64,000 nucleotides of DNA, taken from positions 2,855,796-2,919,795 of the forward strand of contig KB906725.1 in NCBI GenBank assembly GCA_000381565.1. The letters run 5' to 3'. Below the pieces are notes generated by a model. That model ran no database searches. It saw only the letters and a program-made list of their open reading frames with translations, and had not been told where the DNA came from. Made by a program: the position numbers and the translations under genes. Origin of the DNA: Oxalobacteraceae bacterium AB_14 (GTDB lineage Bacteria > Pseudomonadota > Gammaproteobacteria > Burkholderiales > Burkholderiaceae_D). Positions 43,999 through 56,474 of the stretch are shown piece by piece (the stretch's first letter is position 1; each line of letters opens with the position of its first letter).

Positions 43999-44080
43999 TC
44001 CGCGGAGGTGTGATGGCAAGCGATATTTTGGTATGGGCATGCTGCGCGGCAGCGACGGCCGGGCGGCGCGGTCCGTTTCG

Positions 44081-44986
44081 CTATTCCAAATGGGGCGCGA
44101 GGACGCTTTCGATCCATTTCATGAAGGCGCGGACCCGGCGCGACAGGTTGCGCCGATGCGCGACTACCAGAGAGACGTCGAGCGGCTTGTGCTGAAAATC
44201 CGGCAGCAGCTCTATCAATGCGCCACTCTCCAAATAACGGCCGATCGCCAGCAGCGGTGCCTGAATCAAGCCAAGGCCGGCGATACCAGCGGCTTCATAG
44301 CTCTGCACGCTGTTGACATGCAGCATACCCCGTAACTGAAGCCTCGCGTAGCCGTCACCGTGCGGATACTCCCATCCATAAGGTTTGGCGCCGAGCGTCC
44401 TGGCGAAATGAATTGCCCGATGTTCCTGGCGCTGCAGATCTTCCAGCGACCGGGGGACGCCATGGCGCGCCAGATAGGCCGGACTGGCGGCGTTGACCAT
44501 GCGTAACTTGCCCAGCGGGCGGGCTATCAGCGTCTCGTCCCCGATGGGACCAAGTCGCAACACGCAATCAAACCCCTCTTGAACCAGATCAACTTGGCGG
44601 TCCGTACTCGACATCTCCAGCTCCAACTCGGGATAAGTCGCCATGAATTCCGGCAAGGCTGGCACGATAGTGATGCGGGCCAGCTCGCTCGGCAAATCAA
44701 CCCGCAAGCGCCCGCGAAGTGCCAGCCGATCGCTTGCGAACATTGAATGCAGATCATCAACTTCGGCAAGCAGATCGCGTGCACGTGCGTGAAATACCCG
44801 TCCGTCTTCGGTCAACTGCACACTACGAGTCGTCCGGTGCAAAAGCCTGACCCCGATATCTTCTTCCAGCTTTCGGACCGCCGTTGAGGCCCTTCCTTTC
44901 TGAATGCCCAGGCTGTCGGCTGCATGGGTGAAGCTCCCCATTTCCGCGACAGTGATGAAAATGAGGATGGGTTCGAGATTTTGCAT
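44081..44986 (-). CDS. LysR-family transcriptional regulator
   Basis: A 301-residue LTTR: N-terminal HTH (FITVAEMGSFTHAADSLGIQKGRASTAVRKLEEDIG in outline, split by the recognition helix) and a periplasmic-binding-like effector domain (PELELEMSSTDRQVDLVQEGFD, GIAGLGLIQAP). It is divergent from the DoxX-NmrA genes at 45110 onward, which it most likely regulates. The effector is unknown. Confidence 0.92.
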   Translation of the reverse strand: MQNLEPILIFITVAEMGSFTHAADSLGIQKGRASTAVRKLEEDIGVRLLHRTTRSVQLTEDGRVFHARARDLLAEVDDLHSMFASDRLALRGRLRVDLPSELARITIVPALPEFMATYPELELEMSSTDRQVDLVQEGFDCVLRLGPIGDETLIARPLGKLRMVNAASPAYLARHGVPRSLEDLQRQEHRAIHFARTLGAKPYGWEYPHGDGYARLQLRGMLHVNSVQSYEAAGIAGLGLIQAPLLAIGRYLESGALIELLPDFQHKPLDVSLVVAHRRNLSRRVRAFMKWIESVLAPHLE

Positions 44987-45109
44987 AGTCGTGCCTCAGC
45001 ATGGCATTGATCGCTATAGAGAGAACAATGAGTTAGTTTTCTCGGTATTTATCACTGCTAAAGGACACAGTATGCTCCAAATATTGACATTCCCCATCGG
45101 AGAAATGAA

Positions 45110-45532
45110 ATGGCTGAAACTATCGACCAGCATCGGGCGCCTGAAAGCTTGACGTTGCGTCGCAAGCTTTGGGCTGGCCGGATAATGAGCGCGTTAGTAG
45201 TTATCGCTCTGCTGGCGGACGGCGCGATTCAGCTTTTCGCCCCGGCACAGATCGCCGGGATGTTGCATGAAACCGGGTTCCCGCTGGAGCTAACCCGTGT
45301 CGTGGGGCCGCTCCTACTTGCCTGCGCCATCCTTTACGCGATCCCGGCGACCGCCTTTCTCGGCGCCATCCTGTTGACAGGTTTTTTGGGAGGCGCTATC
45401 TGCGCCCATGTCCGAATTGGTGAGTTAGGGTCGCCGCCAGAAATCATTTCCCTGCTTCTGGGCGCGATGATCTGGGGCGGCCTCTATGCGCGCGATTCCC
45501 GTATCCGGGCCATTCTGCCCCTCGTCCGTTGA
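45110..45532 (+). CDS. DoxX-like membrane protein
   Basis: A 140-residue protein with four hydrophobic segments (IMSALVVIALLADGAIQLF, VVGPLLLACAILYAIP, AFLGAILLTGFLGGAICAHVR, LLLGAMIWGGLYARD). The spacing and the GGAICAHVRIG motif match DoxX_2 proteins of unknown redox role. GGAGAAATGAA precedes the ATG at 45110. It is 99 bp upstream of an NmrA-like gene in the same direction. Confidence 0.8.
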   Translation: MAETIDQHRAPESLTLRRKLWAGRIMSALVVIALLADGAIQLFAPAQIAGMLHETGFPLELTRVVGPLLLACAILYAIPATAFLGAILLTGFLGGAICAHVRIGELGSPPEIISLLLGAMIWGGLYARDSRIRAILPLVR

Positions 45533-45631
45533 ATCAAAAGGGACGGTGTTGTATCCCTCAAGACCGGAAGAGAACGTCTATTTTTTAACAACCTGGGCAG
45601 TATTCTGTCCCTCAACATCAGGAGAAAACGC

Positions 45632-46507
45632 ATGTTTTTAGTCATGGGAATCACGGGAAACGTGGGCGGCGCGACGGCTAGGCATCTGCTTGCGCAAGGC
45701 AAGAAGGTGCGCGCGCTGGTCCGCGACCGCGAGAAGGCGGTTAGCTGGGCGAACCAGGGGGTGGAACTGGTTGACGGCGACTGGAATGATTCGGCAGCCA
45801 TCGAGCGAGCGCTCAAAGGCGTCGAAGGCGCGTTTGTCATGTTGCCTCCCGTCTGGGCACCGTCATCCGACTACAAGGAAGCAAAGGGCGTGATTGCAAA
45901 TTATGTCGAGGCGCTCACCAAGGCAGCGCCGCCGCGAGTGGTCGCGCTTTCGTCAATGGGGGCGAACAGAACCACCGGACACGGGGTGATCACGGCCTTG
46001 TCGCTTCTGGAGCGGGGCTTGGGCGACCTGATTTCGCCAGTCGCATTTGTGCGCGCAGGCGGATTCTTCGAGAATTTTCTTTTCGGCTTGCAGGCCGCGA
46101 AGGGCGGAACGCTGCCGGTCTTCTACCATCCGACCAACCGGAAATCGACCATGGTCGCGACGAACGACATCGGCGCGGAGTTCGCAGCGCTTTTGACCGG
46201 ACCAGCGTGGTCAGGGCAGCGCATCGTCGAGATTGGTTCGATGGTCACTGCTGATGAAGTGGCGGAGCAATTGGGCCAAGTCCTGAATCTCGACGTGAAA
46301 GCATTTGCCATCCCGCGTGCCGGGTGGGCGCAAGCGTTGGAGCAATTCGGCATTCCGAAGGGCCACAGCGGACCTGCCGAAGAAATGTACGAGGCCGTCA
46401 ATGCGGGATGGATGGATCTCGGAGCCGAGCGCACTCAGCACATAGCGGGTACAACCTCCGCACGCGACGTCTTCGCGGCGGCGCAGAAGGCCGTGACGCA
46501 AGGATAG
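45632..46507 (+). CDS. NmrA-like NAD(P)-binding protein
   Basis: A 291-residue atypical short-chain dehydrogenase: Rossmann start MFLVMGITGNVGGATARHLL (GxxGxxG), VRALVRDREKA and GDWNDSAAIERALKGVEGAFVM. The Ser-Tyr-Lys catalytic triad is not evident, so it is an NmrA/QOR2-like redox sensor or reductase. AGGAG precedes the ATG. It probably belongs with doxX under the divergent LysR gene. Confidence 0.87.
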   Translation: MFLVMGITGNVGGATARHLLAQGKKVRALVRDREKAVSWANQGVELVDGDWNDSAAIERALKGVEGAFVMLPPVWAPSSDYKEAKGVIANYVEALTKAAPPRVVALSSMGANRTTGHGVITALSLLERGLGDLISPVAFVRAGGFFENFLFGLQAAKGGTLPVFYHPTNRKSTMVATNDIGAEFAALLTGPAWSGQRIVEIGSMVTADEVAEQLGQVLNLDVKAFAIPRAGWAQALEQFGIPKGHSGPAEEMYEAVNAGWMDLGAERTQHIAGTTSARDVFAAAQKAVTQG

Positions 46508-46520
46508 GGCGATGCAGGCC

Positions 46521-47087
46521 TCAATCCCGTTCGGGCACCGGCACGTTGTAGCCGTTCAGCGTGACCGATACCAGCGCATACAGGCCGACCAGGTAGATCA
46601 GTTCATTGGCGCCATGCTGGCCGAAGGTGCTGACCGCCAGGCGGTACAAGGGCTCCGGCAGCGTGCCGCCGCGACTCAGCGCGTAGGCCATGTCGTAGGC
46701 CACGCTTTCTTCCTTGTTCAGGTCCGCAGGCTTGACGTCCGCCATCAGCGTGGCCAGGCGTTCTGCCGACATGCCTTCGCGCTCGGCGACAGCGATGTGG
46801 GCGTAGATCTCATAGGCCGCGTTGTAGCTGGCCCCCACCACCAGGATGGCAATCTGCCGCGCGTTGTCGGGCAGCGTGGCGTTGGCCGTCATCGCCAGCG
46901 TCAGGTCCCAGATCGCCTTGCCGATGGCGGGTTCGTGCAGCCACGGGTTCCACGGTCCCATCAGGGCGCCGTCCTCGCGCACGGCGATGAAGTCGTTGAA
47001 GTTGCTGGTGATGCCCTTGCGCATATTGTCGTACAGGGGCTTTTGTTCGGGCGTCAGGTCTTGCGGGGCAATCAGAGGCAGGCGCAT
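46521..47087 (-). CDS. Carboxymuconolactone decarboxylase family protein
   Basis: A 188-residue CMD/AhpD-fold protein (MRLPLIAPQDLTPEQKPLYDN, then AREIAILVVGASYNAAYEIYAH-like central helix: ARQIAILVVGASYNAAYEIY). The CxxC pair of AhpD is missing, so a decarboxylase-like or other role is more likely than peroxidase. The start at 47087 has AAGGAA upstream; an in-frame ATG at 47174 is too distant. It converges on the NmrA gene with a 13-bp gap. Confidence 0.85.
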   Translation of the reverse strand: MRLPLIAPQDLTPEQKPLYDNMRKGITSNFNDFIAVREDGALMGPWNPWLHEPAIGKAIWDLTLAMTANATLPDNARQIAILVVGASYNAAYEIYAHIAVAEREGMSAERLATLMADVKPADLNKEESVAYDMAYALSRGGTLPEPLYRLAVSTFGQHGANELIYLVGLYALVSVTLNGYNVPVPERD

Positions 47088-47199
47088 GGCGGTTCCTTCG
47101 TCGGTTAAACTGTCAACCGTCAAGATATGCTGCAATCTGCGCGCACTCTGTACGCCATCACACCGTGCGTTCAACGCATGGACAGCGAGTGCGGCTGAT

Positions 47200-51636
<4,437 letters not shown>

Positions 51637-51731
51637 GCCGCTATAGTTGGGGATGTCGCGTTGGAAGTCAATCGCCGGCGCCGCTGCCGGGCATGGTATA
51701 AAGTGCTGTTCAAATTCTGGATGGGTGATAC

Positions 51732-52403
51732 ATGTCGATCAGGAATGTATTGGCGGCGCTGCTGCTTTGGAGTTACGCGGTGCTGGCTTCGGCGGCGCAG
51801 GTGGCCGGGGTGGTGGTGCAGGCCAGCGGCCCGATGACGGCGCGTTCGCCGTCCGGCGTGGTCAAGCCGCTCAAGGCGCAATCGGAAGTGGAGAGCGGCG
51901 ACACGCTGGCCACCGCCGCCGGCGCCTGGGCGATGGTGCGTTTCATCGACAACAGCGAATTGACCTTGAAGCCCGGCACCACCGTCGTCGTCGACCAATT
52001 TACCTTCGACGGCGACAAGCCTGAAGGCGACCGTGCCGCCTTCACGCTGGTCAAGGGCGGACTGCGTTCGCTGACCGGCATCCTCGGCAAGCGTAACAAG
52101 GACAAGTTTGCGATGAAGACGCCCAGCGCCACCATCGGCATACGCGGCACCACCTTCTTCCTCGAATACCTGACCGGCAAGGACGATGCCGAGCCGTCGC
52201 CGGGGTTGGAGCCGGGCTTGCATGTGCACGTCAGCGCCGGAGGGATTTCCATCGTCAACGAAGCCGGCCGGTTCCAGTATGACCCCGGCCAGTTCGGCTT
52301 CATCAAGAACGCCAGCACCCGGCCGGTGAAGATGTTCGCCAATCCGGGCATGCAGTTCGCGCCGCCGGCGTCGTTCGGCGAGGCCGACACGCTCAAGCCT
52401 TAA
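51732..52403 (+). CDS. FecR-domain exported protein
   Basis: A 223-residue protein with a signal peptide (VLAALLLWSYAVLASAAQ) and a FecR-like domain (VESGDTLATAAGAWAMVRFIDNS, LVKGGLRSLTGILGKRN, TPSATIGIRGTTFFL). There is no TM helix or sigma-factor gene beside it, so it is probably a free-standing periplasmic FecR-domain protein and not the iron-citrate anti-sigma factor. It is divergent from lhr, and its stop overlaps that of the convergent reductase gene. Confidence 0.85.
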   Translation: MSIRNVLAALLLWSYAVLASAAQVAGVVVQASGPMTARSPSGVVKPLKAQSEVESGDTLATAAGAWAMVRFIDNSELTLKPGTTVVVDQFTFDGDKPEGDRAAFTLVKGGLRSLTGILGKRNKDKFAMKTPSATIGIRGTTFFLEYLTGKDDAEPSPGLEPGLHVHVSAGGISIVNEAGRFQYDPGQFGFIKNASTRPVKMFANPGMQFAPPASFGEADTLKP

Positions 52404-53404
52404 ATGTCGGCCACCTGCACCACCACCTTGCCGCGCGCCTTGCCTTCGGCCAGCGCGCTGTGGGCGGCGGTGACGCTGGCCGCAGTCAGCGTGTAGACGC
52501 CCGCGTCCAGCGCCACTTTCAACTTGCCGGCGGCGACCAGCGCGCCGGCTTCCTTCATGATGGCGCCGTGGTTGGCGCGGCCCTTGCCGGACAACAGCGG
52601 CAGCAGCGTGAACACGCCGGAATAGGTCGCGGCGCGGAACGACAGCGGCGCCAGCGCATGCGTGCCCCAGCCCAGGCAGCTGACCACATGGCCGCCGTAC
52701 TGGCGCGCGGCGCGGAAGGAGGCGTCCAGCGTGGCGCCGCCCACGGTGTCGTAGACCACGTCGTAGCCTTCGCCGTCGGTATGCTGCTGGACGTATTGTT
52801 CGACGCTGGTGGCCCGGTAGTCGATAAAGGTCGCGCCCATGTTCTCGATCGTGTCGCGCTGGTCGGCGCTGCCGGTGGCGTAGACCTGCGCGCCGCGCGC
52901 CTTGGCCAACTGCACCGCCATGTGGCCAACGCCGCCGGCGCCGCCATGCACCAGCACTTTCATTCCCTCGCCGACGCGGGCGCGGTCGACCAGGCCTTCC
53001 CATGCCGTGATGAAGATCAGCGGCAGGGCCGCCGCCTCGCGCATCCTCAGCTGCGACGGCATGTGGGCCAGCAGTTGTGCGTCCACCGCCGCGTACTGCG
53101 CCAGCGAGCCTTGTACCTTGCCTATCCCGCCCGTCATGCCGAAGACGCGGTCGCCGGCGGCAAAGCCTGTTACGTCTTCGCCAACGCTGTCGACGATGCC
53201 GGCGATGTCGATGCCCAGCACGGCGGGCAGCTGGACCTGGGCGTGGTCGGCCTTGCCGGCGGCGATCTTGGTGTCGAGCGGATTGACGCCGCTGGCGATC
53301 ACGCGCACCAGCACCTGGCCGGCGGCTGCCACTGGGCGGGCGATCTGCTGATCCGACAAAGGCATATTAAAGGCGTTCAGTACGACGGCCTGCATGGTGT
53401 TCAT
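52400..53404 (-). CDS. Zinc-type/quinone oxidoreductase (MDR family)
   Basis: A 334-residue NADPH-dependent MDR protein (MQAVVLNAFNMPLSDQQIARP, VIASGVNPLDTKIAAG, GGAGGVGHMAVQLAKARGA nucleotide motif, YDTVGG). Zn ligands are missing, so it is a quinone-oxidoreductase-like enzyme acting on enones or quinones. The start at 53404 has AGGAG upstream. It is divergent from a LysR gene 126 bp away that probably controls it. Confidence 0.9.
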   Translation of the reverse strand: MNTMQAVVLNAFNMPLSDQQIARPVAAAGQVLVRVIASGVNPLDTKIAAGKADHAQVQLPAVLGIDIAGIVDSVGEDVTGFAAGDRVFGMTGGIGKVQGSLAQYAAVDAQLLAHMPSQLRMREAAALPLIFITAWEGLVDRARVGEGMKVLVHGGAGGVGHMAVQLAKARGAQVYATGSADQRDTIENMGATFIDYRATSVEQYVQQHTDGEGYDVVYDTVGGATLDASFRAARQYGGHVVSCLGWGTHALAPLSFRAATYSGVFTLLPLLSGKGRANHGAIMKEAGALVAAGKLKVALDAGVYTLTAASVTAAHSALAEGKARGKVVVQVADI

Positions 53405-53529
53405 GGTGGAGCTCCTTGGTGATGGGTTGATGGAGCTATTCTGCGGCCGGGCGGCGGCGGGAAAAAGTGGGCTGCGCCGCATTCAGTATCCCGGAATCGT
53501 GGATAATCAGCCCAAAACAAGGAGTAACC

Positions 53530-54444
53530 GTGGACCGTCTGGATGCCCTAAAAATCTTTTGCGCCGTCGTCGATGCCGGTGGCTTCAGCCGGGCGGCCGC
53601 CAAGCTGGGGATTTCGACGTCTTCGGTGACCCACCAGATCGGCGTGCTGGAGACCCATTTCGGCGTCAAGCTGCTGAACCGCACCACGCGCAGCATGTCG
53701 CTGACCGACGAGGGCCGACGCTGCGTCGAGCAGGCGCGCCGGCTGCTGGAGGAGATGGCGGAGCTGGAAAGCAGCATGAACGACGCCCACCAGGCGCCGC
53801 GCGGCAGCCTGCGGGTCGACATGCCGGGCATCCTGGCGCGCCAGTTCGTGGCGCCGGCGCTGCCGGGCTTCCTGGCCGCGTATCCCGAGCTGAGTGTGCG
53901 CCTGACCGCCAACGACCGCCTGATCGACATGGTGGATGAGGGCGTGGACGTGATGCTGCGCATCGGCGAACTGCCCGATTCCGGCCTGGTGGCGCGCAGC
54001 GTCTTCAAGAACCGCTACATCTGCTGCGCCTCGCCGGCGTTCATCGCGCGCCACGGTCGGCCGCAGCATCCCGATGACCTGAACCACATCCCCTGCCTGA
54101 ACTTCGTCTATCCCAAGGCCCGCCAGCTGCGGCCGTGGGTCTTCCAGCAGGATGGCCAGCCTTTCACCACCACGCCACGCGGCGCGGTGGCGATGGACCA
54201 TGTGGAAGCGCTGATCGAGATGGCGATCGGCGGCGGGGGCGTGGTGCAGCACCTGTCGGTGTCGCTGATCGAGCCGCTGCGCAGCGGCGCGCTGGTGCCG
54301 CTGCTGGCGCAATGGCAGGCGCCGGGGCCGGAGGTGTCGGTGCTGTATCCGCAGCGCCACCAGCGCGCCGCCCGCGTCAAGGTGTTCGTCGATTTTGTCG
54401 ACGACCTGTTCCGGAACGCCGCGGCCGCTGTAGGCAACGTGTAG
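53530..54444 (+). CDS. LysR-family transcriptional regulator
   Basis: A 304-residue LTTR of the CrgA/DsdC-like subgroup: HTH (AGGFSRAAAKLGISTSSVTHQ) and effector domain (LSVRLTANDRLIDMVDEGVDV, GGGVVQHLSVSLIEP). The start is GTG 53530 with AAGGAG upstream; an earlier in-frame ATG lies upstream of that ribosome binding site. It is divergent from the quinone oxidoreductase, its likely target. Confidence 0.92.
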   Translation: MDRLDALKIFCAVVDAGGFSRAAAKLGISTSSVTHQIGVLETHFGVKLLNRTTRSMSLTDEGRRCVEQARRLLEEMAELESSMNDAHQAPRGSLRVDMPGILARQFVAPALPGFLAAYPELSVRLTANDRLIDMVDEGVDVMLRIGELPDSGLVARSVFKNRYICCASPAFIARHGRPQHPDDLNHIPCLNFVYPKARQLRPWVFQQDGQPFTTTPRGAVAMDHVEALIEMAIGGGGVVQHLSVSLIEPLRSGALVPLLAQWQAPGPEVSVLYPQRHQRAARVKVFVDFVDDLFRNAAAAVGNV

Positions 54445-54778
54445 TCGCCTTCGCAAGATGATGGACGATGCAAGATATTTGGTGGCGTTGTGCTATCTAA
54501 ATTAGTATTTAATTATCCAAATCCGTGGTTTTTCGATAGATTTCTTGGTGTTGTACTCTAATGCATCGACAGTTGCTTTACGGCAGTATAAAGTACTTAC
54601 ATCCGTAGCAGTTCTCCGGAACGGCACCTTAGCCATGTGCCACGCGCGCTAGCCGCGACCTTTCCACCTTGTTGAGCATGATCGCCCGTCCTTGCGGCCT
54701 GCGTCCGCGTCTTCGCGCGTCCTGAACACGGTGCACTTGGCAGAACACGCCGTATGTAACGAAAGACAGGAACCACGA
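54445..54778. other. 334-bp intergenic region before the porin operon
   Basis: No gene is supported here. The first 160 bp are AT-rich (for example ATCTAAATTAGTATTTAATTA) and probably hold the promoter of the porin/periplasmic protein/GGDEF-EAL operon. A GGCAC...GTGCC hairpin is at about 54624-54642. I looked for a c-di-GMP riboswitch and saw no convincing match. Confidence 0.4.
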
Positions 54779-56038
54779 ATGACGTTTGATTCTTCACCGC
54801 TGCGCGCCGCCCGGGCGTCGCTGGCCTTTACCTTGACGATGCTGGCCTGCGCCGTGGCGCAGGCCGACGACGGCGCCGCCGCGCCGCGCTGGACTTTCGG
54901 CGGCTACGGCACGCTGGGTTTTGTGCACAGTAACGACAGCCAGTCTGACTTCACCGGCAACGTCCTCAATCCCGGCAACGCCGGCGCCAGCCACGAATGG
55001 AGCGCCACGGTGGACAGCCGCGTGGGCATGCAACTGGGCTTGAACCTGGACAGCCGCTGGTCGGCGGTGCTGCAGATGGTTTCCGAGCGCACGCTGCAAA
55101 GCGGCTATGCGCCGATGGTCGAATGGGCCAACGTCAAATACCAGGCCACGCCGGACCTGAGCCTGCGCGTGGGACGCATCGCGCTGCCGCTGTTCCTGGC
55201 CGGCGACTATCGCAAGGCCGGCTATGCCCTGCCATGGGTGCGGCCGCCGGTCGAGGTGTACGGCGCCATCCCGATCAGCAACAGCGACGGCGTCGACGCC
55301 AGCTACCGCTGGAGCGCGGCCGGAATCAACAACGTCACCCAGTTCTTCTTCGGCCACACCGATGTCACCGTTACGCCGCAGGCGCATGCCGTGGCGCGTG
55401 CGATGACGGGCCTGTCCAACACCACCACCAGCGGCGCGCTGACCGTGCGCGCCAGTGCGATGAGCACCGAGCTGACGCTCAAGCTGGCGCGCGAACTGTT
55501 CGCCGGCTTGAACCAGTTCGGGCCGCAGGGCGTGGCGCTGGCCGCGCGCTACGATGTCGACGCCAAGCGGGCCGACGTGGTCTCGCTGGGCGTCAGCTAC
55601 GATCCGGGCGCCTGGTTCCTGATGGGTGAAGTGGGGCGCATGAACGCCCGCTCCTACCTGGGCGACAAGACCGCCGCCTATGTCAGCGGCGGCTACCGCC
55701 ACGGCGACCTGACGCCATACATCTCCTACGCCGTGTCGCGCGCCAATATGCCGACCCGCATCGCGGGCCTGGACTTGCGCGGCCTGCCGCCGCAACTGGC
55801 CGGCGCCGGCGCCCAGCTGAACGCGGGCTTGAGCCAGATGCTCGACACGATACCGCAGCAGCGCAGCATCACCGCCGGCATCCGCTGGGACCTGCGCGCC
55901 AACTACGCGGTCAAGCTGCAGTACGACCGCCTGACGCCGCAGCAAGGCTCGAACGGCACCTTCATCAATGTGCAGCCAGGCTTCCAGTCCGGCCACCCGA
56001 TCGGCGTGATCAGCGCGTCGGTCGATTTTGTGTTCTGA
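54779..56038 (+). CDS. Outer-membrane porin-like protein
   Basis: A 419-residue beta-barrel: signal peptide (SLAFTLTMLACAVAQADD), mature RWTFGGYGTLGFVHSNDSQ, alternating amphipathic strands and a C-terminal Phe (SVDFVF). It resembles porins found beside periplasmic-binding and GGDEF genes. AGGA precedes the ATG at 54779. It is followed 10 bp later by a PstS-like protein, suggesting one operon in which the porin admits the signal molecule. Confidence 0.85.
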   Translation: MTFDSSPLRAARASLAFTLTMLACAVAQADDGAAAPRWTFGGYGTLGFVHSNDSQSDFTGNVLNPGNAGASHEWSATVDSRVGMQLGLNLDSRWSAVLQMVSERTLQSGYAPMVEWANVKYQATPDLSLRVGRIALPLFLAGDYRKAGYALPWVRPPVEVYGAIPISNSDGVDASYRWSAAGINNVTQFFFGHTDVTVTPQAHAVARAMTGLSNTTTSGALTVRASAMSTELTLKLARELFAGLNQFGPQGVALAARYDVDAKRADVVSLGVSYDPGAWFLMGEVGRMNARSYLGDKTAAYVSGGYRHGDLTPYISYAVSRANMPTRIAGLDLRGLPPQLAGAGAQLNAGLSQMLDTIPQQRSITAGIRWDLRANYAVKLQYDRLTPQQGSNGTFINVQPGFQSGHPIGVISASVDFVF

Positions 56039-56048
56039 CGGGGATCAC

Positions 56049-56474
56049 ATGTATATCCTTCGCTTGATCTTCCTGGTGTTGCTGGTGCTGGCTTGCGCCG
56101 GCGCCGGCGCGGCCGAACTGCTTGTCATCGTCTCGGCCAGGAATCCCCTGTCGGCGCTGCGTCCCGAGCAGGTGGCTGACATCTTCCTGGCGCAGACCGG
56201 CCGCTTCCCCGGCGGCGACGAAGCCATGGCGCTGGACCTGCCGCTCGGCAGCCCGCTGCGCGATGAGTTCTACAGCAAGGTCGCGGCCAAGTCGCCGGCG
56301 CTGATGAAGGCCTATTGGACCAAGATGGTGTTCACCGGCAGCGGCCAGCCGCCGCGCGAACTGGCCAACAGCATCGCCGTGCGCAAGATGGTGGCCGACA
56401 ATCCATCGATGATCGGCTATATCGACCGCGCGGCCCTGGATGGCAGCGTCAAAGCCGTGCTGGTGACGCGATGA
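56049..56474 (+). CDS. Small PstS-like periplasmic protein
   Basis: A 141-residue exported protein (signal MYILRLIFLVLLVLACAGAGA) with the short phosphate-binding-protein-like fold: ELLVIVSARNPLSALRPEQVADIFL, then MIGYIDRAALDGSVKAVLV. It is about 40% of normal PstS size, too small to be a full ABC receptor. Its stop overlaps the start of a GGDEF-EAL gene (ATGA), so it probably serves as the periplasmic ligand-binding partner of that sensor (inference). Confidence 0.8.
   Translation: MYILRLIFLVLLVLACAGAGAAELLVIVSARNPLSALRPEQVADIFLAQTGRFPGGDEAMALDLPLGSPLRDEFYSKVAAKSPALMKAYWTKMVFTGSGQPPRELANSIAVRKMVADNPSMIGYIDRAALDGSVKAVLVTR

Noticed and set aside
54445..54778. c-di-GMP riboswitch before the porin/GGDEF operon
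   Set aside because: The conserved GEMM core could not be recognised; only a weak hairpin is present.
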